Below, piece by piece: positions 1 to 6,963 of a DNA stretch of 64,000 nucleotides. A program made the translations under genes and the position numbers. How positions within the stretch are numbered: position 1 is the stretch's first letter; each line of letters starts with the position of its first letter. The notes under the pieces were generated by a model. That model saw only the letters and a program-made list of their open reading frames with translations. It had not been told where the DNA came from and ran no database searches. The DNA comes from Lysobacterales bacterium (GTDB taxonomy: Bacteria > Pseudomonadota > Gammaproteobacteria > Xanthomonadales > Wenzhouxiangellaceae), in NCBI GenBank assembly GCA_002722315.1, contig PBLG01000034.1:1-64000 (forward strand), written 5' to 3'.

Positions 1-61
1 GACTTCGTGTGCCCCGGGACCTGAGAATCCGTATTTATCGAAAGGTTGACAAAGGCTATGA

Positions 62-220
62 GAGCCCGGGTAAGCGAAGCGCACCCGGGGCAGGGCTATC
101 GAATGCCCCAGGGCACCGACCGCCGCCCGCATCCGCTACGGTTTCGATGCAATCATATCTATCGCGGACTCGATGGCCACTGGTTTTCCCGGGTGCGCGA
201 AAAGCGCTTACCCGGGCTAC
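62..220. repeat. Palindrome-bounded repeat (BIME-like), copy 1
   Basis: The element opens with GCCCGGGTAAGCGAAGCGCA and closes with the inverted counterpart ending CGCTTACCCGGGCTAC, around about 110 bases of spacer. A second copy with a related spacer lies at 2049-2204, so the whole unit and not just its ends is repeated. I see no convincing gene in bases 1-314; the first 25 bases could be the tail of an upstream gene but cannot be identified. Confidence 0.75.
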
Positions 221-314
221 AAGAGCGTCCCCCGCCGACACCAACGCCGCGATGGCACACCCGCCCCCTTTCCCGTAAACTGCCCCGTCCGGTTGGAGTG
301 AAAGAGGGTCCCGC

Positions 315-1955
315 GTGCTGGAAGTCAACAACATTGCCGAAGCCCTGCGTGCCCAGGCGGCCGAGCGGCCCGACGGTATTGCGCTGATCGTCCCGACGGA
401 GCGGGCCGCGGACGGGCGCTGGAAGGACCGGCGCTGGACGTATCGACAGCTCAACGACCTCAGCGACCGGCTGGCCGCCGGATTCCAGCGCCAGGGCATC
501 GCGCCGGGCACGCGGGTGGCGTTCATGGTGCCGCCCTCGCTCGAATTCTTCGCCCTGTTCTTCGCCCTGTTAAAGGCCGGCTGCGTGCCGGTGCTGATCG
601 ACCCGGGCATCGGACTCAAGCCGCTCAAATCCTGCCTCGGCGAGGCCAGGCCCGAGGTCTTCATCGGCGTCACCCGCGCCCAGCTGGCGCGCATGCTGTT
701 CGGCTGGGGCAGGGGGCACGTCAAGCGTTTCATCACGGTCGGGCCGCGGCCGTTCGCGCTGGGCATGCGATACCGCGACCTGCTGACCGAGAACGCGACG
801 GATTTCGAGCCCCCGGAGACCGATCCCGAATCCCCGGCCGCCATCCTGTTCACTTCCGGCTCCACCGGCATCCCCAAGGGCGTGGTCTATCGCCACCGCC
901 ACTTCGCCGCCCAGGTGCGCCTGGTCCGCGACACCTACGGCATCCGCGCCGGCGAGGTGGACCTGCCGACGTTCCCGCCGTTCGCGCTGTTCGACCCGGC
1001 GCTGGGCATGACCACGGTGATCCCGAAGATGGACTTCCCCCGCCCCGCCCGGGCCAACCCGGAAATGCTGGTGAGCCTGATCGAGCAGTACAAGGCGACC
1101 AACCTGTTCGGCTCGCCGGCCCTGATGAATACACTTTCGCGTCATTTGGAGGCGCATTCGGCGAAGTTGCCGACCGTTCGCCGCGCGTTATCGGCCGGCG
1201 CGCCGGTCTCGCCGGCGGTCGTCGAGCGCATGCACCTGGCGCTGGATTCCGCCGCCGACATCCATACACCCTACGGCGCCACCGAGTGCCTGCCGGTCGC
1301 CACAATCGCCGGGCGCGAGCTGGTCGGCACGCTGTCCGAGGGCAACCGCCACGGCAAGGGGATTTGCGTCGGTCGTCCGCTGGAGGCCAACCAGGTCCGC
1401 ATCATCCGCATCAACGACCAGTCGCTGGCGCGCATCACCGACGGCGTCGAGGTCAAGCCGGGCGAAATCGGCGAAATCTGCGTATCCGGACCGACGGCCA
1501 CCGACAAGTACTGGCAACGCGAGGCCCAGACCCGGCTGGCCAAGATGCAGGACGAGGAAGGCACCGTCTGGCACCGCATGGGCGACCTGGGCTGGATGGA
1601 CGAGGACGGTCGGCTCTGGTACTGCGGGCGCAAGAGCGAGCGCGTGGTCACGACCGAAGGCACGCTGTACACCGAGTGCGTCGAAGGCATCGTCAACGCC
1701 GTGCGCGGCGTCTATCGCTCGGCGCTGGTCGGCGTGGGCGAAGACGGCAGCAAGGCGCCGGTGGTCATCGTCGAGCCCGAGCCCGGCCAGCAGCGCGAAA
1801 CCCTGGTCCCGCGCATCGCCGAGCGGCTGGCCGAGCACGAAATCACCCGAACGATCAAGCGCATCGAACTGCGTAAGGCGCTGCCGGTCGACATCCGCCA
1901 CAACGCCAAGATCCGCCGCGGCGACCTCGCCGCCGAACTGGCGCGGAAGGGGTAG
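315..1955 (+). CDS. oleC: OleC-like olefin beta-lactone synthetase (AMP-binding enzyme)
   Basis: 546-residue ANL-superfamily enzyme. In the olefin pathway OleC adenylates the beta-hydroxy acid made by OleA and OleD and closes it to a beta-lactone, which OleB decarboxylates to a long-chain alkene. Visible motifs are the AMP-binding loop TSGSTGIPKGV (180-190), the YGATE motif near residue 320, a GDLGW segment and the C-terminal RHNAKI lysine region. The N-terminal IDPGIGLKPLKSCL and the VDLPTFPPFALFDPALG block are typical of OleC and not of ordinary acyl-CoA ligases. The GTG start at 315 follows an AGAGGG ribosome site. No oleA, oleB or oleD is in the window, so partners must lie upstream or elsewhere. 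A generic fatty acyl-AMP ligase is the main alternative. Confidence 0.82.
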   Translation: MLEVNNIAEALRAQAAERPDGIALIVPTERAADGRWKDRRWTYRQLNDLSDRLAAGFQRQGIAPGTRVAFMVPPSLEFFALFFALLKAGCVPVLIDPGIGLKPLKSCLGEARPEVFIGVTRAQLARMLFGWGRGHVKRFITVGPRPFALGMRYRDLLTENATDFEPPETDPESPAAILFTSGSTGIPKGVVYRHRHFAAQVRLVRDTYGIRAGEVDLPTFPPFALFDPALGMTTVIPKMDFPRPARANPEMLVSLIEQYKATNLFGSPALMNTLSRHLEAHSAKLPTVRRALSAGAPVSPAVVERMHLALDSAADIHTPYGATECLPVATIAGRELVGTLSEGNRHGKGICVGRPLEANQVRIIRINDQSLARITDGVEVKPGEIGEICVSGPTATDKYWQREAQTRLAKMQDEEGTVWHRMGDLGWMDEDGRLWYCGRKSERVVTTEGTLYTECVEGIVNAVRGVYRSALVGVGEDGSKAPVVIVEPEPGQQRETLVPRIAERLAEHEITRTIKRIELRKALPVDIRHNAKIRRGDLAAELARKG

Positions 1956-1990
1956 GGGCGGCACTCGCGACCGGTTCGCCGGGCCCGCCA

Positions 1991-2025
1991 TTCCCGGATG
2001 CGCGCTGCGCGCTTACCCGGGCTAC
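1991..2025. repeat. Half copy of the CCCGGG palindromic repeat
   Basis: A single arm of the repeat (TTCCCGGATGCGCGCTGCGC then GCTTACCCGGGCTAC) lies just after oleC and before full copy 2. The 340 bases between oleC and wecA hold this arm, copy 2 and one further palindrome at about 2219-2242 (a reverse copy of the GGCGCATCCTGCGCC family). No gene is seen there. Confidence 0.7.
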
Positions 2026-2048
2026 GAATCTGAACCCGATCCAAATTT

Positions 2049-2204
2049 GTAGCCCGGGTAAGCGAAGCGCACCCGGGGCAGGGTTATCGAATGCCCAAAC
2101 ACCGACGACCGCCGGGATCCGCCTCGTTTTCGATGCAGCGATGTCAATCGCGGGACGATGGCGATTGATTCCCCGGGTGCGCGAAAAACGCTTACCCGGG
2201 CTAC
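2049..2204. repeat. Palindrome-bounded repeat (BIME-like), copy 2
   Basis: Starts GTAGCCCGGGTAAGCGAAGC and ends CGCTTACCCGGGCTAC, with a spacer clearly related to that of the copy at 62-220 (shared ATCGAATGCCC, TTTCGATGCA and ATCGCGGACG-like blocks). The two copies bracket oleC in the same orientation. Confidence 0.75.
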
Positions 2205-2295
2205 GATTCTGAACCGCATCGGCGCAGGATGCGCCTCCTACAACAGAACCCGTAAACCGTAGAACCAACAACGCCCCTCGCCGCAAACCGCGGAA

Positions 2296-3384
2296 CTACC
2301 CCGCGATCCGGGCCTTCGCCCGCCGCCGGTGCCACCGCAGCACCCGGTGCGCATTGGCCAGGAACACCTGGTAGCCCAGCAGCACGCCGGCGGCGCCGGC
2401 GAACATGATCCACTCCGGCCAGCCATACTGCCAGGCCAGGATGCCGAACAGGCCGGTGGCCACGACCAGCAGGTGGATCAGGTGCACGGTGGTGACGACG
2501 CCGTAGCCGCAGCGCCGGAAGATGTGGTGCAGGTGGGTGCGGTCGGGTGCGAAGGGGCTCTTGCCCAGGTGTATGCGGCGGAAGAACAGCGCCAGCGTAT
2601 CCATGCCCGGCACGATCAGGATCCAGGCCATGGAGATCGCCTGGATCTCGCTGTCGGGGTCCTTGTAGATGGCCACCGCCAGCCAGGCGATCGCGAAGCC
2701 CATCATCATGCTGCCGGCATCGCCCAGGAACGCCCGGGCGCGCTCGCGGCCCGGCATCCTGAGGTTGTGCACCAGGAAGCCCAGCGTGGCCAGCGCCAGC
2801 ATCATCGGAATCACCACCAGGTCCATCGATGCGCCGCTCATCCATCCGGCCAGCGCCAGCAGCGCGAAGATGAACAGCCCGCTGCCGCCGGCCAGGCCGT
2901 CGAGCCCGTCGGACATGTTGATGGCATTGACCATGAACACCACGCAGGCCACCGTGAACGGGCCGGCGAAGAAACCCAGGCCGACCGGCCCGTAGGCCGG
3001 GCCGAACACCTCGCCCAGCATGTTCACGCTGAGTCCGCCGCCGTAGACCATCAGGCAGCCGACGCCGATCTGGATCAGCAGTCGCGCGCTCGCGGAGACT
3101 TCGATGAGGTCGTCGGCCAGGCCGGTCAGCAGCAGCACGATCATGCCGAGGATCAGCGACCAGTAAGGCGCCATCGGCAGGCCGAGTATCAGCAGCGCGA
3201 CGACGAAGCCGGCGAATATGCCCAGTCCGCCGGTCAGCGGCGTGGGGTTCGCGTGGCGCTTGCGGTGGTCCGGGTGGTCGATGAGACCGAACCGGTGCGC
3301 CGGCCCGTCAATGGCCGGAATCACTACGCCGGCGACGAAAAACGCCGCCAGCAGCGCGAGTCCGATATGCAGAATTGCGGTCAC
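2296..3384 (-). CDS. wecA: Undecaprenyl-phosphate N-acetylhexosamine-1-phosphate transferase (WecA/MraY family)
   Basis: 362-residue polytopic membrane protein of about 11 hydrophobic segments. It should transfer a HexNAc-1-phosphate (usually GlcNAc-1-P) from the UDP-sugar to undecaprenyl phosphate on the inner face of the inner membrane, starting repeat-unit synthesis. Family motifs are intact: LADDLIE with the catalytic Asp pair at 91-92, NMSDGLDG (156-163), FLGDAGS near 224 and the RTHLHH loop near 288. It is the last gene of the minus-strand assembly run, 67 bases after the O-antigen ligase gene. It is the only initiating transferase seen in the window, so it probably primes the glycan built by the plus-strand operons. 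Confidence 0.9.
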   Translation of the reverse strand: MTAILHIGLALLAAFFVAGVVIPAIDGPAHRFGLIDHPDHRKRHANPTPLTGGLGIFAGFVVALLILGLPMAPYWSLILGMIVLLLTGLADDLIEVSASARLLIQIGVGCLMVYGGGLSVNMLGEVFGPAYGPVGLGFFAGPFTVACVVFMVNAINMSDGLDGLAGGSGLFIFALLALAGWMSGASMDLVVIPMMLALATLGFLVHNLRMPGRERARAFLGDAGSMMMGFAIAWLAVAIYKDPDSEIQAISMAWILIVPGMDTLALFFRRIHLGKSPFAPDRTHLHHIFRRCGYGVVTTVHLIHLLVVATGLFGILAWQYGWPEWIMFAGAAGVLLGYQVFLANAHRVLRWHRRRAKARIAG

Positions 3385-3451
3385 GGAGTTCCCCCTCCCG
3401 GTTGTATCTTGCCGTACAACACCACTTCTGCTCCCTGAGACACAGTCTACA

Positions 3452-4822
3452 TTAGCTAAATGTCATTTGTACAACGTCGGCCGGGCGACGCACTTGTCGT
3501 TGCCCGGACACCCCTTTTGGCTCCCTGGCCCGCCTTTCCGGCGCGACCAGGACGCCAATATACATCGCCAGCACGACCTGCGTCGCCGGGATGTGCCAGC
3601 TGAAATCACCAAGCGCAACAAGCACTTGGGCGGCGAGTCCGGCATAAAGCGGAATGGTTTCGCGGTTCAGGCGGGCGTTTCTCCACAGCGCCACCGCCGC
3701 GGCCGCCAGCAGGCCGGCGCCGACCACGCCCATCTCGAGCAGCCACTGCAGCAGGTCGTTGTGGGCGTAGTCGTACCAGCCGGTCATGTCGCCGGGCTGG
3801 ACCTGCTTGAATACCGCTTCGAAGCCGCCCAGGCCCACGCCCCACAGCCACCACGCCGGGTTCAGTTCGCCGACCATCAGGCCGTAGACCTCGAACCGAC
3901 CCTCCTCGATGGAGGTCACCGCCAGCCGCTCGGCCAGCGGGGTCAGCCCGTACCAGGTGGCCGCGATCAGCGCGCCGAACGCGGTCAGGTACATCGGCCA
4001 GACCGCCACGCGGCTCAGGCGCGCCCGGTAGCGGGTCCACAGCACCAGGCCCACCAGCATGCCGGCCAGCCCGGCCGCGCTGCCGAGGCGCGAAGCCGAG
4101 CCCAGCAGGGCCGCGCCGATGATCGCGCCGGAGATCACGCTGCCGGCCACCCTCAGTTCGAACGGTAGCCGCTTGCGCCACCAGAGCGCGACGACAAGCG
4201 GCCAGGTCAGCGCCAGGTAGCCGGCGAACAGGTTGCGGTTGCTGAAGCTGCCGTGGACGAACTCGACGTTGTTGCGCGGCCAGATGCCGAAAATGGTTTC
4301 CGAGCCCGCCGCGTGGGAGGTCAGGCCGTACAGCGCCTGGAACAGGGCCGAAACCGCGACCACCAGCCACAGCAGGTCGCGATGCCGGCGTGAAAGCGCG
4401 CTGGTGATCCATGCCACCGTCATCAGGGCGATGAATACGGCCCAGCCGCGCAACGTCGCATTCGGATTCGGCGACCACTGCCCGGGCTCGGTCCCGCCCT
4501 GCCACAGGGCCTCGGGGTAGGGGCCAAGCGCGCGCGCCAGCGGGTCGAGCGGCAGCAGCTGCAGCAGCACCCAGGCGCTGAGCACGCCGGCGAAGATCCA
4601 CCAGCCGGTCGGCGGCGGCGCCAGCGTGCCGGCCGGGCCCCTGCCGGCGAAGGCCGCGATGGCCGCGACCAGCGCACCCAGCACCATCACCAGGCCGCTG
4701 CCGGTCAGCGTCAGCGGCGTGCGGTTGCCCATCATCAGCGGCAATGCCAGCACCAGCATCGCCAGCAGGGCGAACACCACCAGGCCGCGGACGGCGTTGT
4801 CGATTTCTGTCGATGCGGTCAT
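3452..4822 (-). CDS. O-antigen ligase / Wzy-type polymerase family membrane protein
   Basis: 456 residues with about 10-12 predicted membrane segments. The Wzy/WaaL signature is present: HGSFSNRNLFAGYL before a membrane helix, and a large periplasmic loop ending YAHNDLLQWLLEMG. Such proteins join undecaprenyl-linked glycan to an acceptor (lipid A core or protein) or polymerise repeat units, on the periplasmic side. The start codon overlaps the stop of the J-domain gene by 4 bases, implying translational coupling. The C-terminal 25 residues are polar and unlike the rest. A second, unrelated polymerase lies at 47.6 kb, so this one may be the ligase; sequence alone does not decide. Confidence 0.82.
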   Translation of the reverse strand: MTASTEIDNAVRGLVVFALLAMLVLALPLMMGNRTPLTLTGSGLVMVLGALVAAIAAFAGRGPAGTLAPPPTGWWIFAGVLSAWVLLQLLPLDPLARALGPYPEALWQGGTEPGQWSPNPNATLRGWAVFIALMTVAWITSALSRRHRDLLWLVVAVSALFQALYGLTSHAAGSETIFGIWPRNNVEFVHGSFSNRNLFAGYLALTWPLVVALWWRKRLPFELRVAGSVISGAIIGAALLGSASRLGSAAGLAGMLVGLVLWTRYRARLSRVAVWPMYLTAFGALIAATWYGLTPLAERLAVTSIEEGRFEVYGLMVGELNPAWWLWGVGLGGFEAVFKQVQPGDMTGWYDYAHNDLLQWLLEMGVVGAGLLAAAAVALWRNARLNRETIPLYAGLAAQVLVALGDFSWHIPATQVVLAMYIGVLVAPERRAREPKGVSGQRQVRRPADVVQMTFS

Positions 4823-6963
4823 TCGAGCTCCATCCGGTCGATCAGCATGCGGTCGCCGCGCTCGACCAGCAGAAAGCTGCTTCGGCCCGTGACCAGGGCG
4901 TGCGTCGACGCGTCCCGGCGCACCCGCACGTCGAGGTCGGCCTCCACCCGCCAGCCGTCGTCTTCACGGCCAAGGCGCAGTACTTTCAGATTGACCTGAC
5001 GGGAATCGGCCGAATCGAACCCGGCGCGGAAATGGTCGGCGATCGCGTCGCGTCCGCGCAGCGAGGCCATGCGCGCATCCGGCGCGAACGAACCGGCAAT
5101 GCCCGGAATGTTTCCGGCCACAAGGGCCGCATGCAGGCGTTTCAGCACCTCGCCGGCCGGGTGCGTCGCCAGCAGGCCCAGCGCCAGGTCGGATTGCGCC
5201 TGTGGCGCCGGTTCGCCGGTTGGCTGGTTGGCCGGTTGGCTGGTTTCCTTGTTGGCTGGTTGGCTTGCTGTGGGAGGCGCATCCTGCGCCGATGGCGCCG
5301 ACGGCGCCGGTTTCGGGTTTCCGGTTTCGGGTTTCCGGGCGGGCCGGTCGGTTTCCGCGGTTTCGGCGTGTGCCGAGACGATTCGGGATTCCGGGTTCCG
5401 ATCATCGCGGCTGGAAGCCGCTCCCACAGAATCTTTCCCGGCATCAGCGGGCACGTCATCGCCGGCGAGGCCGGCTCCTACACCTGTAGATGGATCCCGG
5501 CCGGTCTGCGGATGTTCACCCGCCCCCGAGCTCGCTACGGATGTAGGGGCTTGCTTTGCAAGCGATTGAGTCTCCGGTTCGCTTGTTGTGGGAGGCGCAT
5601 CCTGCGCCGATGAACCTCTCGTCGCAGCACGCGTCTCCGGCGCCGACCGGTCGCGGCCAGAGACCGCTCCTACGGATTCATCGCGGCTGGAAGCCGCTCC
5701 CACAGGACCGTCCTCTTCGCCGTGAATCCGCCGATACAACCGCTCGGTGTCGTTCTCCAGCCCCATCGCGGCCAGCTGCTCGTCGACGGTCTGCAGCGCG
5801 GCCGCGGTGGCGATTTCGCCGTTGGGGTTCATCGCCCGGCGCGCCGCGGCGAGCAGGGGGGTAATTTCGGGGTCGGTCGCCGTCGGTACGGGTTGAGGGT
5901 TTACGGTTGATGCTTTACGGGCGGTGTCTTTGGTATCGGTGGCCTCTCCCTGTGCGGCGGCGATTCGGGATTCCGGGTTCCGATCATCGCGGCTGGAAGC
6001 CGCTCCCACATAATCTTTCCCGGCATCAGCGGCCACGTCATCGCCGGCGAGGCCGGCTCCTACACTTGTAGATGGATCCCGGCCGGTCTGCGGATCTTCA
6101 CCCGCCCCCGAGCTCGCTACGGATGTAGGAGCTTGCTTTGCAAGCGATTGGCTGTCCAGCTCGCTTGTTGTGGGAGGTGCATCCTGCGCCGACCGGTCGC
6201 GGCCAGAGACCGCTCCTACGAAACCCGGCTCCGAACTCGCCGCGCCCCCGTCCTGATTTTCACCGGAACCCGGAACCCGGAAACCGGAACCCGTCTCTTC
6301 CTGTTCAACCGTCGACCGCAAACCGTCAACCGGATCCTTCGCCGGCACCAGCACCATGTTCAGCACCGGCAACAGCGCCAGCAGCGCCAGCCCGCCGATC
6401 AGCTTGTGGGCCAGGTAGCGGTCGTTGCCGAATCTCGCCCTGAGCCGATTGGCGAACGCACGGATGCGGTGCTTTCGTACTCTCGGCGCGGCCCGCCGCA
6501 TGTCCTGCCGCCGCGGCCCGGCGCCGTGGGGCGGCGGGTGCGGCCGGGCCGGGCTCGGCGCCGCAACAGGCGCATCGGGGTCCTGCTTGAAGCGCGCGTA
6601 GGCGCGGTGGACGGCCTGGGAACGCTGGGTCAACCAGTCGGCCAGGTCCGGAAAGCGGTCCGGGTGAAACGCGCTGGCCAGCCGGCGGAAGCGGATGCGC
6701 CTGCGTGTGGCCGGCTCCGATGCATCCAGCCCGGCCGCGGCCGGGCGCAGTTCGCCGCCGTCGAACAGCACGTCGTCGAGCCGATGCAGCACCATCTGAA
6801 GCAGCACCGGATCGTGGCCCGGGCTGGGCAGGTCGGCGCCTTCCGAGCCCTCGCGCGCCGCCGAACCGGTCAGCCAGCCAAGCAGCAGCTCGACATCGTC
6901 GACCGAAAGCGGCGGCCGCTCGCCCCGGCGGAGTTGCTCGAGCAGGTGGCGCAGGTCGGTCAT
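4819..6963 (-). CDS. Membrane protein with J-domain-like N-terminus, repeat-derived linker and NTF2-like C-terminus
   Basis: 714 residues. Residues about 85-127 resemble a J domain, with HPD at 100-102 followed by a helix ending AYARFKQ. A single membrane helix follows at about 188-207. Residues about 220-590 are low complexity. Most of this stretch is translated genomic palindromic repeat: recurring VGAASSRDD, VGAVSGRDRSA, SAQDAPPTTS, SLAKQAPTSV and VGAGLAGDDV, including a 77-residue block present twice. Residues about 590-714 resemble an NTF2/SnoaL-like fold. The domain order suggests a cytoplasmic J domain and a periplasmic NTF2-like domain on a flexible tether. It overlaps both neighbouring genes by 4 bases, so it belongs to the export operon. 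Its function is unknown; recruitment of a chaperone to the assembly complex is only a guess. Confidence 0.72.
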   Translation of the reverse strand: MTDLRHLLEQLRRGERPPLSVDDVELLLGWLTGSAAREGSEGADLPSPGHDPVLLQMVLHRLDDVLFDGGELRPAAAGLDASEPATRRRIRFRRLASAFHPDRFPDLADWLTQRSQAVHRAYARFKQDPDAPVAAPSPARPHPPPHGAGPRRQDMRRAAPRVRKHRIRAFANRLRARFGNDRYLAHKLIGGLALLALLPVLNMVLVPAKDPVDGLRSTVEQEETGSGFRVPGSGENQDGGAASSEPGFVGAVSGRDRSAQDAPPTTSELDSQSLAKQAPTSVASSGAGEDPQTGRDPSTSVGAGLAGDDVAADAGKDYVGAASSRDDRNPESRIAAAQGEATDTKDTARKASTVNPQPVPTATDPEITPLLAAARRAMNPNGEIATAAALQTVDEQLAAMGLENDTERLYRRIHGEEDGPVGAASSRDESVGAVSGRDRSAPETRAATRGSSAQDAPPTTSEPETQSLAKQAPTSVASSGAGEHPQTGRDPSTGVGAGLAGDDVPADAGKDSVGAASSRDDRNPESRIVSAHAETAETDRPARKPETGNPKPAPSAPSAQDAPPTASQPANKETSQPANQPTGEPAPQAQSDLALGLLATHPAGEVLKRLHAALVAGNIPGIAGSFAPDARMASLRGRDAIADHFRAGFDSADSRQVNLKVLRLGREDDGWRVEADLDVRVRRDASTHALVTGRSSFLLVERGDRMLIDRMELE
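5380..5610. repeat. 231-bp in-frame duplication, copy 1 (four palindrome families)
   Basis: Matches 5962-6192 at a constant offset of 582 bases with no indels and about 95% identity by eye. Each copy carries one palindrome of each of four families: GCGGCTGGAAGCCGC, GCCGGCGAGGCCGGC, GCTTGCTTTGCAAGC and GGCGCATCCTGCGCC. Both the unit length (77 codons) and the offset (194 codons) are multiples of three, so the reading frame of the J-domain gene is kept. Confidence 0.85.
5962..6192. repeat. 231-bp in-frame duplication, copy 2
   Basis: Second copy of the 5380-5610 unit in the same orientation. Differences are scattered single bases plus a diverged stretch near 6150-6160. Between the copies lie two more palindromes (5649-5703) and a short non-repetitive segment encoding TVDEQLAAMGLENDTERLYR, the only part of the linker that looks like ordinary protein. 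Confidence 0.85.

Noticed and set aside
2329-3438. Plus-strand open frame of 369 codons opposite wecA
   Set aside because: Antisense to an intact WecA gene; its His/Gln-rich translation has no domain features.
5142-5459. Short open frames in the repeat-rich part of the J-domain gene
   Set aside because: They are other-frame readings of the palindromic repeats inside a longer coupled gene.
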